A stretch of DNA of 64,000 nt from Apis mellifera (Eukaryota; Arthropoda; Insecta; Hymenoptera; Apidae). Both the position numbers and the translations under genes were made by a program. Positions 36,101-51,100 of the stretch are shown here, piece by piece; the first letter of the stretch is position 1, and each line of letters opens with the position of its first letter. The notes beneath the pieces were generated by a model. It saw only the letters and a list, made by a program, of their open reading frames with translations, had not been told where the DNA came from and ran no database searches. The stretch covers positions 13,020,330-13,084,329 of the forward strand of contig NC_037648.1 in NCBI RefSeq assembly GCF_003254395.2, written 5' to 3'.

Positions 36101-39100
36101 CTGCTAGGTGGTTAAGAGATATTTCGTGATGCTGAATCGAAAAGGAAGAAGTAGGCGAGATCGATGAAAAATCCTTTCTTCCCTTTTTATTGTTACTTGA
36201 TCGAGAAAGGCAGAGGTTTCTTTCGAAAACTTTCGAATCCATCGACGATAAATGATTAAAAGTTGGAGCAGATTGAGTAACGTGTTTGTTTCGAGATATC
36301 TTGGAATGATATTAAAGAAGAAGCATCCACCTTACTTCGAGAAAGGAAACGAAATAAAATTGCAATTCAAATATACATAATTGCAATTTTAGAAATCTAT
36401 GATTAATCAGATCGAGGGGATTCTTTATTAAAAAGTCCATTCTTCCCAGAAAAAAGACGATCCATTAATCCTCTCGCCGTTTTTAATCTCTGGATTACCG
36501 TGTAATTCGAGCGGAATCGGACTCCAAACTTGGAAAACTTGCTGGAAAGTTTACGAAATAGTAGGAGAAATTGATTTCATTCAGATTTTTTTCAAGGGAA
36601 GAGAAGATTCTATTGTTAAAGAATGAAGCAAGAAAATGGGGAGGGGAGAGGAAACTTGTTCCATCTCGAATTATAGTTATATCGTTCCTTTCTTCGATCG
36701 AATAAGAAGAAGAAGAAGAAGAAGGAGTCAAAGTCGCCTCGATCCTAAAGCTTTTGGCTTTATTTCAGAAGGGAAGAGAGATCGGCCTTTATTTATTATC
36801 TTTCCCCGCTTAATTTAGCGTCACAGTGGATACGCGTGACGGAAGCTGACGGCCGTTAAAACAAACTAGCTATAGGACAATGTCCGTATCGGATCGAATG
36901 TTCATGCACGTTCCACCTCTTGTGCGCGCCGGCCCTCTTACGTAACGCGGGATCAAACCGTTTGTTATAAATAATCACGCGATTCCTTGTCCTAGAACCG
37001 GGAAACAACGGGGGGAAATGAGATCACGTGTTTTAAAAATATATCCTCCACAACATAATGCAAGATAATTTTTCTCTTTCTTTTTTTTTAATTTTAACAT
37101 TTACAAAAATTATTGCGATAGATTATTTTATAATCTTCGATGATCCTTTGATGGAATGAAAATTCTTAAATCTCACTACAAAGATTGGAAAATGTTAAAT
37201 TGATATTTCGAATATTTCGTTTATACAAATATTCTCATTCAAAGTTTTTAGCTTGGCTGACAAACGACACTCGACCCTCGACTCGACCACCATAGATAAG
37301 AGGAATCGTCCCTTATCTCTCCTCAAGTTTCTACTCCCTAGTTATCGAAGTCGTTTCGGAGTTACGATTGAACTAATCGAACCAGTCTCCGCTATTTCGT
37401 CGTCAAAAGATTTAGGGAGTCGTTAAAAATTTAGGAAGATCGAACGAATTATCCAACCATTTCTTTTTTTATCAAGAAATTATTACGATTCAATGTATCA
37501 AACTCAGAGGAAATTTAAACTTAGAGAGATAAATTAAAAAAATAAATAAATAAATAAATAAAACGAAGAAAAGGAATTCGAAGAAGAAATTCGAAGAAGA
37601 AATTATCCAACCATTTCTTTTTTTATCGAGAAATTATTACGATTCAATGTATCAAACTCAGAGGAAATTTAAACTTGGAGAGATGAATTAAAAAAAAAAT
37701 AAATAAATAAATAAAACGAAGGAAAAGAAATTCGAAGAAGAAATTCCATTTTGGACGATTGGCGCGCCACGGAACCGACCAGCGTCTCGATTTATTTCGG
37801 GAGCGAGGCGGACAAACGCGGAATTACGAAAATGCTTTCGCGCTCAGGGACGAGGTTCGACCGACAATTAGGGGCGGCCGTCTCTTCCGAGGTAATAATT
37901 GGCCGACCGATCATCGGTAGAAAGATTTAGGAACTCGTCGACGTTTTAAAATTCGCGCCACTCGCACGGTATGTTTCCATGCGGCGCTTCGAAATTCGAA
38001 ATTTCGAATAAATCTCGACGAAGGTATACTTTGGAATATCGATGAATAAAAATGGAAGATAAAATGGAGTTTGAATGCTATTTTGCATTCTTCTGCATAT
38101 CCTGTGCATTTTTTTTTATACCTTCAAGTTTTGCATAAATGCATAAACATCCGGTTAGAAGGAATTTAAGTTCTGGACGGGGATAAAAGAGACGGTTCCA
38201 TCTTCGTCCGAACTTTAATTGCTCGATTAAATAAAGGCTAACTTTCGCGTTCAAGAATCTGTCTCGCGAGATATATATAATATACAACAAAGTTACGTAT
38301 ATAACGGAATAGAAGAAGAAAAAAAAATCGACGAGCGTCGATTCAATCCATCCTCAACGACGATTTATCGACGATTCGTGATATGGATCTGCGTGAAACA
38401 GCGATGCATATTTCATCGGGGATGCGTGTCACGTCGGTATGCGACCCGCGTTAAATTTGGAAGGTGGAAGGCGTACTCGCAACGCGGCGAGTGTTGCACT
38501 TTTCAAATGTCAGCCGTCGCACATGCGGATCCGTCTAATCCTCCTCCCCCATCGAAATTCTACCAAATTTCTATCTATTAGCCGCGTAAATCCGAACGAG
38601 TCTTGTCGATTTAACTCCTTTCTGCGTGGAAAACTTTCCCGAACAATCGATGAAAAAAGTAAGAGAATAACTAAATTTTAATGAAGATTAATTTTTCCAC
38701 TCGCGAGCAGGAACACACCAATTCTTGCGTAATAATTTTATAAATACTGAATTTTTAGCGAGAGATGAAAGAAGATAAAGGAAACACTTCTTAAAACTTT
38801 CATCCAATTCTAACCTCGAAAATAATCGCGAGAGAAGAGCGTTAATTCTGCTCCTGCTCACCAGAGGGCTACCGATTGTACGAGCTACTACGTGTCTCAA
38901 ACAATCGATGAAAAAAGTAAAAATTACAATAATTAAATTTTAACGAAGATTAATTTCTCCACTCGCGAGCAGGAACACACCAATTCTTGCGTAATGTAAT
39001 AATTTTATAAATACTGAATTTTTAGCGAGAGATGAAAGAAGATAAAGGAAACACTTGTTAAAAACTTTCATTCAATTCTAACCTGGAAAATAACCGCGAG

Positions 39101-42100
39101 AGAAGAGCGTTAATTCCGCTCCTGCTCACCAGAGGGCTACCGATTCTATGTCGAGCTACTACGTGTCTCAAACAATCGATGAAAAAGTAAGAGAATTACA
39201 ATAGTTAAATTTTAACGAAGATTAATTTTTCCATTCGCGAACAGGAACACATCAACTTTTGCCTAATGTAATAATTTTATAAATACGATATCGAATTTTT
39301 AGCGAGAGATGAAAGAAGATAAAGGAAACACTTGTTAAAACTTCCATTCAATTCTAACCTGGAAAATAACCGCGAGAGGCGAAGAGCGTTAATTCCGCTC
39401 CTGCTCACCAGAGGGCTACCGATCCTAGGTCCAGTTCCTACGTGTTCCCTGTGACAAGGGAAATTGGTTAGGACGATTCAATTAGCTGACGGTTCCTCAC
39501 GCGTTTAACCGTTTTTAAACTTGCCGAATCCCCCGCCGTTAATTCGACGCTGTTCCATGATTTACGGCCGCGAGTGTTCCAATCGAAATTCCAGACGAAA
39601 GCGATATTCGACGAGACAATGGGCAGAAAAAGAAAACTTCGAAAAGGGAAAAACGTTTTCATTAAATTCCATCGATCGAAAGCCACTCGAAGAGAGAGAG
39701 AGAGAGAGAGAGAATATAACCTCTCGAACGAGGTGGGTTTCGATTAACTTATTCCACGAGTGGAGTGGATATAAAAGGAGAGAGAGAGAGAGGGAAATAA
39801 AGGGGAAATTCGGTTTGGATACGCGGAACAGGGAAGAGGAAACGGAGGTCTCCTCCGTTCGATTATTCGTTCCTTTCTTATCGACGTTTTATTATCCTCG
39901 AGGGCGCTCGAGTAGAGTTTAACGAGATCAAGCAATGATGGCGCACCGAAAAGCCGCGATCGTTGGTGGCGTGATGGATAATTGGAGGAGCCGGTCCTTT
40001 CCTTTCCTTTCTTTCTCCTTTTTTTTTCCGTAATCGAGTCCGATAAAGGATCCTAAGGAAGGATGGAACGGAACGATTAAACGCCAATGCCAAGCTCGAA
40101 GAATTGGAAAGGACAAAGGAGGATCCGCCGAATAATTATCACTTTGATCGAGGCGAGGTTAGGGAAATGAGATTATTAACCGTTCCTTTCTCTCCTTCTT
40201 CTTTTACATCTCTGAGATCTTATCGATTAAATCACGTTGTACACGCGTTGTTACGAGGACAAAGGATGCGTGGGAGGAAAGTCAAACGGAAACAGCTGCA
40301 CTTGTTGCTTTGAAATTGACACGGAGATCGGTGACAATGTTTGGCTGCCAAGAAATACAATCTATCTATCGACGTTTCTCCCTCGCAAGAAGATGAAGCA
40401 GGAGGAGGAGAGAACTTGGCCATGATATCTTCGCCTGTTACGGAAGTGAACTTGTTGCTGAATTTGGCAGCCGTCTCTGGAACTCGTGGAAGGAGGAGGA
40501 GAGAGAGCTAGTTGTTGCCTCCTCATCCGCAAGCCAAGCCTTGAATTTATGCGCCCACCATCCCCATATTAATTCCGTCCACCGATTTTCGAGAATGGTA
40601 ATGCGACTCGGTAATTTATCCCACCGAATCTGCCCCAATTCCTTTCGAGCTCTCAGAGTGAAACGAGTCGTTCGAGTTTTAAACTTTCGTTTGTTGCTGC
40701 GTCTTCCTCCAATACTTTTCTCCTCTTTTTGTTATTTTTTTTATAATTACATTCGAACGTTATATACGAATTAGGAAGAAACAAGTTTGTCAAGTCCCTT
40801 TCAGAAATCAGAAATCCAAAAATTCGATCGATTATTCGCTTCTCGGATAAAATCGCTACAATAAGCTTCTTTCCTCCGATAGAATCGCGAGCAATTTTCG
40901 AAACAAACGTCGAATGGCGGGGATCGTTGTTCGCCGAGGCCTTCTTCTTTTCCCTTCTCGGGCCATTTCCTTTTGTCGGCTCGATACATCGTCCTCCCTC
41001 CATTTTCGCCGAGAGAAAAGGGAGACGGGACAATGGGTCCCGTAATTCCCGACGATGGAGGAAAACCGGTCGGGAAATCGAAGGAGCACAGGCACAAAAG
41101 CTCGACTTGACCGGAACAATCGAGGAGAAACTGCCGCGGAACAGCCACCAAACGAAACGAAACGAAACGAAACGAAAGCTCTGGGATACTTTTTTTAACG
41201 TTTGGAGGAAAAAATGAAGGGAGAGAGAGAGAGAGAGGAAGCTAGTACTCTTTCGAGTTCCCTTTGTGAACGAGATGCCCCTTTGTGCTCGTTTTGATTC
41301 TCTCCCCGACTACCTGACTGAAGAAATCGCGGAGATACCCTTCTCCTCACAGCAATCTCTGCTCTGAGGAAGAACGTAAATACGGAAGAAATTGTACGCC
41401 GGAAGTCCTCCTCCTTCATCCAAAGAAGCTCTTTGAATTTCGAGCGATTAACCTTTTACTTTTTAATATTGTGCCACGCTTAGATAACGATATATATATA
41501 TGTTTGAGGAAAGATTCTCTTTGATGGGAGAGAATCTATCGAAATTTTTTGGGACGAAGAGAGTCGAAGAGATGGGAAGATTTTCAAGAGAAGTAAGAAC
41601 ATTTTCTGCTCGGCGGCAGAAAAAAGAGATTGATGAACTCTCGAGCCAGGCTGAAAGTTGACCTCGAGCTGATTGAGATATATATTCGTTCGTCTTTCGA
41701 GTTTGCTTCGAATGAGATGACAAAACGATTGTATTTTGTATATGTATAGATAAAAAGAAACACTTGTCTCTTGAGAAGAACGAATCGATTCGAAATCACA
41801 TTGAATCACAATAAAATTTCAACGAAATATTTCCAACATTTCCTCTTAGATTTATGGAAAGATTGACTGTATACCTTTTTTTTTTTATTGAAATACGTTT
41901 TTTTCATTTTGGTGTATTAAAATGCAATTTTTTTGTAAATTATTTATTTAAAGTATATAGATTTTTATTTATTATCGTTTTGGATATATTTTTTTATATG
42001 TAAATTCTTGGATATATATAGATTAGATTTAATAGAGTTGTCCAATTCTTCAGCTAATTGAAAGAGAAAAATTCTTTCGAATTTTGTATTAATGGCTGCC

Positions 42101-45100
42101 AAATCTAAAAACAATTATAAAACACGTTTCTTTTCTTTCACGGTATGTATTATGATAATTTTTCTATCAGAAATCAGAATCCAGATATCCTTTCTTATCA
42201 ATTCCAAGTAGTTTTGATTTGCCCATAATATAAAAAATTTAAATCTTCACTGAGGAAAATAAATTTTTGCTAAACTTCCAAATAGCACTTAATTTTCTTT
42301 TTTTTTTACAAAACGTATTGTTGAAATTATCTTCCTTTTTCTGCAAAATTCACAATTGAAGGGATTACTTGTAAATACACATATTTTTCCTATTTTCCAA
42401 TAACTGATCCATTTATAAATTAACCCATCAAATTGGATTTCCTAAAAAATATACATCCAGAAACAATAAAATATATTTCCTGCACTACATCATTAAAAAC
42501 TAATATTTGCAAAACTTGTGAAATTGAAATCTAGTGTTAAAACTTTTAAAAATTTCGGTGTACAAAACAATTATAAACATATTTTTCCTACTTCCCAACA
42601 ACTGATTTATATAAATTAACTAACATCAAATTGGATTTCCTAAAAAATATACATCCAGAAACAATAAAATATATTACATCATTAAAAACCAATATTTGCA
42701 CATTCAGAATTCTTATAACCATAAAATCGAAAACCTGTGAAATTGACACGTTCCATCTAAATCTAGTGTAAAAACTCTTAAAATTTTGCCAGCCAAAATT
42801 ACCGCATTATTTCGCTGGAAAATTTCGATCCCAGCCCTTAACTAACCCCTTAACTCGATCAAGGAGCGAGTTTACCGGAGGAGGATCGATTCACCGTGCG
42901 TGCACCTCGCTGCGTGAGGTCTCGAAAAGGCTCCGGAGAACGAGATCATCGCGGATAAATACATACGGAGAGAGAGAGAGAGAGAGGGAGAGAGGGAAGA
43001 CTCCCTGCAGAGAGGGTTGGATCGTTCTCCTCCTTCGCCTCGCCTCGCCCTTCGCCCGAAAACGCTCGCGCAGATATCATCGGTCAGAGGTAATAAATCA
43101 ACCTGTCGCCGGGATTCGCCCTCGACACCCACCACCCTGCTCGACTCGACTCGAGGCGAGGGCGGAACGCAACACGCACAGCCAAACTTGCTTCTATCTT
43201 CGAGGATTAACCAGAGACGCGAGGTAGGTTCGTTAAGCAAGCTGTTACGTCACCTCGTTCACGTACGAGAAACTGAGATTTCGTTGTAATCTTCCTCGGG
43301 TCGAAGAAGGTACACGGAGGAGGAGAGGAGGAGGAAGGGAAAGGAGAAGGGGGTGGACGAGTTTTGGAACAAGTTTCGAAGATGGCGGGTTAAGGATGGT
43401 GGAATAATCGAATAATTGGCCAGGGACGAGGTGGATAAGGAAATTATTCTCCCTGGTTTTCTAATTTTGGTTTAGATTATTGCAACAGTTTGACGAGATT
43501 CCTCCTCTCTCTATCTTTGTCGTATATTTCGTTGGAAAATTGTAAAGGGGATGGAAATATAAGAATTTTAGATAGTGTATTATTGGTTAATAGAATAATC
43601 GAATAATTGGATCATTTTTTCCTTGGTCTTTTAGTTTTTGGATTATTGTAATAGATTCGATGTGATTCCTCTTCTTTCTATTGTTGTCTATTTCATTGGC
43701 AAATAATAGAGAGGATGGAAATATAAAGATTTTAAATTTTAGATGGTGTATTATTAGTTAATGATGGAATAATCATAATTAATTGGATCATTTTTTTCCT
43801 TGATTTTCTAATTTTTGGATTATTGCAATAGATTTGATGTGATTCCTCTTCTCTCTATTTCAATGGCAGTAAAGTGAAGAGGATGGAAATATAAGGATTT
43901 TAAATTTCAGATCCTGTATTATCAATTAATGGAATAATTGAATCATTTTTTCCTTGGTCTTTTAGTTTTTGGATTATTGCAATAGATTTGAAGTGATTTC
44001 TCTTCTCTCTATTTCATTGGCAAATAGTAAAGAGGATAGAAATATAAGGATTTTAAATTTCAGATCTTGTATTATCAATTAATGGAATAATCGAATAATT
44101 GGATCATTTTTTTCTTGATCTTTTAGTTTTTAAATTATTGCAATAAATTTGATGTGATTCCTCTTCTCTTTATTTTGTTGGAAAATTATAAAAGGATGAA
44201 ATATAAGGATTTTAAATTTTAGGTAGTGTATTATTAGTTAATGATGGAATTATTCAATCATTACAAAAGATTTGATGTGATTCTTTTTCTCTGTATTGTC
44301 CATTTCATTGGCAAATAGTAGAGGGGATGGAAATATAAGGATTTTAAATTTTAGGTAATGTATTATTAGTTAATGATGGAATTATTCAATCATTGCAATA
44401 GATTTGATGTGATTCTTTTTTCTTTCTATTTCATTGACAAATAGTAGAAGGGATGATGGGATAGTTGGATCATTTTTTTCTTGATCTTTTAGTTTTTAAA
44501 TTATTGCAATAGATTTGATGTAATTTCTCTTCTTTCTATTGTTGTCTATTTCATTGGCAAATAGAAGGGATGGAAATATAAGGATTTTAAATTTTAGGTG
44601 ATATATTATTAGTTAATGATGAAATAATTGCAATAGATTTGATGTGATTTTTTTTCTATTTCATTGGCAAATAGTAGAGGAGATGATGGAATAGTTAATG
44701 ATGGAATAATTGGATCATTTTTTCCTTGATCTTTTAGTTTTTGGATATTATTGCAATAGATTTAATATAATTCCTCTTCTCTCTATTTCATTGGCAAATA
44801 GTAAAGAGAATGGAAATAAAGATTTTAAATTTTAGGTGGTGCATTATCAGTTAATGATAGAATAATCGAATAATTGGATCATTTTTCCTTGGTCTTCTAG
44901 TTTTTGAATTATTGCAATAGATTTGCTGTGATTCCTCTTCCCTCTATTTCATTGACAAATAGTGGAGGGGATGGAATTATAAAGATTTTAAATTTCAGGT
45001 CGTGTATTATCATTTAATGAAGAAGGATTGCTACAACGTATATTCTTTATCTCGGTTTTTATTCACTTGTCAGTGGATGAAGAATTATTCAAAATAAATG

Positions 45101-48100
45101 TTATCAAATTAAGAACGCGATAACGATATAATTCCTTTTTTCCATTTTACCAATCATATAATATATTAATGAAAAATATTCCAAATATATTAATCTAAAT
45201 ATTCCAAATAATCCAAATTAAATAGATTTATTATTAATCAAACAAATTCGAATGATCTCTCTCGACATTTGACAAAGTTCAAGGCGAAAGAAGACAATTT
45301 CAAAACCTGTTATAAATACATTACACCTCAAAATTTCTCGTGACAATATTCGATACGACAAATTGAAAAATTACGAAAATACATTTAATCACGAAGATAT
45401 ATCCGTCAGAAGAAGAAAAAAGGGAAAATTATAACAGTTATGACAATAGAGCTGGAAAAGCGACGGGTTCAAGTGCGAGTTTCAGCAACTCCGAAATTCA
45501 CCGAATTTACAAGCTGCGCCGAGTCGGAAATTGCAAAAATACATGTGCGTGTGCTGCGTCGCCAACTCGAATAAACCCGCCGGAACGCGAGCAAAGTTAA
45601 ATCACGAAATTACCGAGGAACGTTAACAAGACGAGAGAAACCCTTTTGATAATGAAACCAGATTTCTCGAAAGAGGAAACTCGTGCTTTTTGCAGAGAGA
45701 GAGAAAAAAAGAAAGAAATCGTCACAAAAGACGCAACTCTCTCTCTCTCTTTCGCAACGATATTCGTCAAGTGTTTCCCACGCACGTGAAGTAGTAATCC
45801 TCGTAAACGTTTTAAATTGCGTGCAATTGAATTTTAAGATCCTTTGAGCACTCTTCCTCTCTCTCTTTTTTTTCTATCATTCAAACGAGCAAAGATAGAG
45901 TCTTTTCGAGTCTTATATAAAACTTAAACAAAATGGAATCGTATTTGTAAAAATCCTTGTTGTTTCAATGATCGAGAATCGTATATCTCATTTCTTTAGA
46001 GATTGAAGAATGAAGACTGAGAATGAATTTTAATTAAATTCCTCGAAATTGAAGAATGGACATCGCAGAAATTAAATTAACTCGAGTTTTCTCAACATCG
46101 TTTCGAAGAGAAATCGAATCGTTTTTTGAAAAATACAATACAATTACTACATACATACTCTTGAAAAAAAAAAGAAAAAAGGGGAACGTCGTCGAGTTGC
46201 AGTGGATCATGAAAATTTTCCTCGATTCGGCCACTCCAGTTTCCAACCGGTTCGATCGTTGAAACCGTAAAAAGCATACTTCGAAAAAGAGAAAAAAAGG
46301 ATCTCGAACAGAAACAGAAACGTTCGATCACCGAGCCTCGACATAATTTCACTTTCCTCTCCTCGATCTCCTTCCTTCTTTTTCTTTTTTTTTTTTTATT
46401 TTCCGCCTCAACCAACCTCTCCTCGTCGATACTCGAGAGCACACACGTGTAAATTACAAAAGCCATTGGAACGAAATCGCTTGGACAATCCGTATTGAAA
46501 AAGCCTGTTATAAACTGGAAGGAGGAACGTATAGTTCAATGAAGAAATTTCTTTAATTTACTTTTTATTAAATCCTCTTTCATGCTTATATTAAAATAAG
46601 TAATTCTAAAATTATATTTATCGAAGCTCATATTATACATAATTTGAACATAATTTATTAAAATTTTCTCCAACTTAAATAAACTCAGGCCAGTTAAAAA
46701 ACAATATAATAAAATATATAAATTTAAATTCAAGTCATATCACAATAATCGACATCTCTAATTAGATACAAAAAGCCGCCATTATTGTTTAATTTTAACG
46801 ATTCAACATTTAATTACTTATTATGAATACTTTGAATGGTTTTAATTGAAACTTTCGAGATTGAAATACATAAATCAATACATAAATCTAAACTCAAGTA
46901 AGTCATATCATATGGACTATTACATTAATCGACATTTCTAATTAGATACAAAAAGCCGCCATTATTATTTAATTTTAACGATTCAACATTTAATATATCA
47001 TCATTTAATACATTACGAATATTTTGAATGGTTTTAATCGAAACCTTCGAGATTGAAAGCTCGATATTATTAATTTTATTATCGACTCTTGCGCGACTAC
47101 AATATAATTATAAATCGAAGATAAAGAAGAGGAATTTTTTTCCCTTCCTATTATTACTTTGTGATATCGAAACGAATACAAAAATCCGAAGTGGAGGAAT
47201 TTTTACACTCGAAAGATCCTTGCCAAGAAATATTAATAGAGACAAGATATGATGATTCTACTGGTGGTTGTTGAAATTTGGATCGAGATATCACCTCACC
47301 GAGATGATAATAAATTTCGCGCGTAAAAAATGGGATGATTATTGAAGATGCGTTTTAAATATTCGCGACAATGTGGCACAAAGAGGCTTGGCTTCCCAGA
47401 GAACGATTTATCATGCGATACGGGGGTATAATAAATAAATTCGTGCGACGAGCGATTAATCTTTCCGCGATTTTCGAGCCAATCCCTCTCGTCTTCGCGG
47501 TCTTCTTGTCCGTCCAATGGCCGGCAACTAATTCGGTGCAATTCAACGCGAGACGCAAACGCAAAATCCATCCTCTCCTCGTCTTCTATTCTCCAGAAGA
47601 AGAAATCTTTCGATATTTTATATATTATCTCTGATATTTAATAATATTTAAATCTATCGTGGAAATGGAATAATATTAAAGTTTATATTATGTCTTATAT
47701 TAAATTGACATTATTTTTGATTATATTTTGGATCATACATAGAAACGTGTCTTAAGGAAGGAAAATTTGTCGAATATTAAAGTCTATATTATGTTTATCT
47801 TATATTAAATCAATATTATTCGAATATGAATTTCTTAGCCAAAATTTTACGCAGGAATTGATAAACTTTTGTAATTTTTTAATTGTATTTTATGTGTAAA
47901 GAAAATATCGACAGTGTCCTTGATTGATTAATTTGTATATTCAAATCTATCAAATGGAGAAGTACACGGAATAACAATTAACCTTTTTCCGTTCGGTTTT
48001 TGAATTTTTGAATTGAAAATGACTTCACGCGTGAATTAACGTATGAAATTTTTGTATTTTAATATTTTACGTGTAAAGAATATATGTTTAGTAATGTAAA

Positions 48101-51100
48101 GAAAATTTGTCGAATATTAAATCGACGTTCTTGATCGTACATATTTAAATCATATTTATTAAATCTATCATAGAACTTAAAATTATATCACGCACCATTT
48201 TGTATTTTAATTTTATGTATTTTTACGTGTGTAAAGAAAGAAAATTTCTATCATAGAACTTAAAATGATTTCACGCGCCAATTAACATATGAAATTTATT
48301 TTGTATTTCAACATTTTATGTGTAAAAAAAATTTGTATATAAATCTATCTTGTAATATTTATAATAATAAGTTATATTTAAATCTATCAGAGAATATTAG
48401 AAAATCTATCAAAGAATAGAACTTAAAATCATATCACGCGCCATTTTGTATTTTTTGTATTTTAAATTCTATTTTATGTATCTTTACGTGTGTAAGGAAA
48501 GAAAATTTCTATCATAGAACTTAAAATGATTTCACGCGTGAATTAACGTATAAAACTTTTGTATTTTAAAGAATGTATGTTTACGTGTAAAGAAAATTTG
48601 TCGAATATTAAATCGACATTATTCTGAATCATACATATTCAAATCTATCGTGGAAATGGAATAATAATTAACTCTTTTTCGGTGAACTTTTCAAATATTA
48701 AAGTCTATATAATATCTACATTAAATTGATATTATTCTCGACTGGATCATACATATAATAATAGAACGTGCCTTTATATATAAAGAAGGAAAATTTGTCA
48801 ATAATTAAAGTCTATATTAAATCGATATTATTTTGAACTAGATCATACATATAATAATAGAACGTGTCTTTGTGTATAGAGAAGAAAAATTTGTCGAATA
48901 TTAAAGTCTATATTAAATCGATATTATTCTCGACTGGATCATATAATCATAGAACTTAAAATTATTTCACCAATTATGAAACTTTTCGTGTTTTAATATT
49001 TTATGCAGTGTCTTTATGCAGAGAAAAGAAGGAAAATTTGTCGTTTCGAATGATATTTTATCCTAAGCCTTTCAATCTTTCTTATTTCATTGAGAACCAA
49101 ACCTTACAATCCCAATAACCTCTCACGTTCATTCTCTATTATTTCTCATCCTCTTACACTACGTCTTTCCTTCTCCCAATTTCTCAACGAGTAATTTCGT
49201 TATTCAATAACGAAAGATCAAGCTCATCTTCGCTCGAATTTCATTGCCCCAAAAATTTTCAGAATAATATTTCTATTCCCAAATACTGACTCGCCAAAAA
49301 TATATCCTTTCACGATCTAATTTTCCAGATCTAAAAATCTAACCATTCAATGGTTCATATATCATTCCACTTTGTAAGATTACAAGAAAAGCTTAGAAAT
49401 CTATTCTACAACTGCCACTAATTTCTATAAATCCATTCGAAAAAAATTGAAGAAACAAAGATCTTGAACCAAAAAAAAGGAGACACGACTCGTAAAAATT
49501 CGAAACTCTTAAATCAATCCGAGTGAACTCGGATAGAATCGTCCGCTAAATTGACAGAGGAACGTATCCAGTTGAACGAAACCGATCCCGTTCCGAGCGA
49601 TAGATTCTGATAAAAGTATGCAAATGTAAGTAAGGGGGTGTGTTATGGGGTCGATCCAATTTACCGGATAATAAATTCGGATCACCGTTATCCCGGTCGG
49701 AAAACACGTAAATGCATCGAATTATATATATTGCGCATGACATTATACCAACTTCTCCTTTCTCCCATCGAAATATGAAATATCAAATATCGATCGATAA
49801 TCTTCTTTTCTTCGAGCAATCGAATCGTTTGGAACTTCAAGTGAAATACGAATTAATTGGATCCTTTTATAATTCTTCGTGAAATTTCACGTAGAATTTT
49901 AAAACGTTCTAAGAATAGTTTCAGGAGATGCAGAAGCATGCATCGATTTCTCGAGTGATCGAATCGAGGAACGATGAGATTTATATATTTTTCGAAACAA
50001 GATTGGAGAGGAGACGTGGAGGAACAGAGAAAGGAATCGAGTGTTTAAATCGATTCAATCGTTCTCGAGGATATCGATCCTGGAAATTAAAAAAACGGAG
50101 GAAACTTGGAAACCTTGATATTTAAACCTTTTCTTCCTTCTTTTCCCCTTCCCTCGTTCGATGAATTATTAATATCTCTCATAATATTCTCGATAGATCC
50201 GTTATTCGATCCAATTGTACGAGGAATTTGTATGCATACTCCTCTCCCATCGATTTTATTTCGATTCTTATTGTGACGATAATTGGAAAACTAGTCTCGA
50301 TCCATGCAAATACACCTTTTATTTCGTATCCCAACTGAAGAAGAACTGCTCGTTCAATGATTTGTCTCTCCTCGCATTAAAGGAAAATTAAAAATCAAGG
50401 ATTGTGAAACTAAGAAGAGGATTAAAATGGCCAAGAATATCAAGTTCGAGCCGGCATTAAGAGCATTAGGAGGACAGTTTCTTGGAAAAATTCGAGCAAT
50501 TCCTCACGATTCCATCGATCCAAAGAGCTGACCGATTTGGAGAACGTCAAAGTGTTGCCAACTTTCTCGTCGAGCCAACTTTGAAAGTGAAAAAAAGAGG
50601 CGAATCGCGGATTCTAAATAAGGAAGAGGATTTCTTCGAGCGATTAATTACTCGTTCGAGAAATCCGAGAATTATCGAGGAAATATTCCACGATCGTGCA
50701 ACATTTAAGGGGAATACGTTTTTCTTTAAGTTTCTGGAAAAATTTCTAGAGAAAAAAGGATGCTTCGATCGAATATTAATTTTAAGATTAAGAATTAATT
50801 CCAGGCTTCGATCGATCGAAAACTTATCATTCTCGATCCGAGTCAATTGATGAAACGAGTCATTTCCTAGAGTCGAGGCCTTCAGAATCGTTCTCTTTTC
50901 TCGCCTTCGTTCCACGATCAATTCAAATTTATTATATTTATTTAATTATTATATTATTATTTTATTATATTATTAATTATTATATTATTATTATATTAAT
51001 TAAATTTATTGATTTTAGGTGAAATTTAGAATTAATTATTAATAATTATAAATAATTTTTTTTTGTCATTAAAAAATTTATTAAAAAGGGTTTTAGGATT

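Noticed and set aside
40237..40425. A small cysteine-rich frame (CYEDKGCVGG and CTCCFE) suggesting a secreted peptide.
   Set aside because: There is no ATG start, no signal peptide and no splice sites giving one. Cys spacing matches no family I know. Probably chance.
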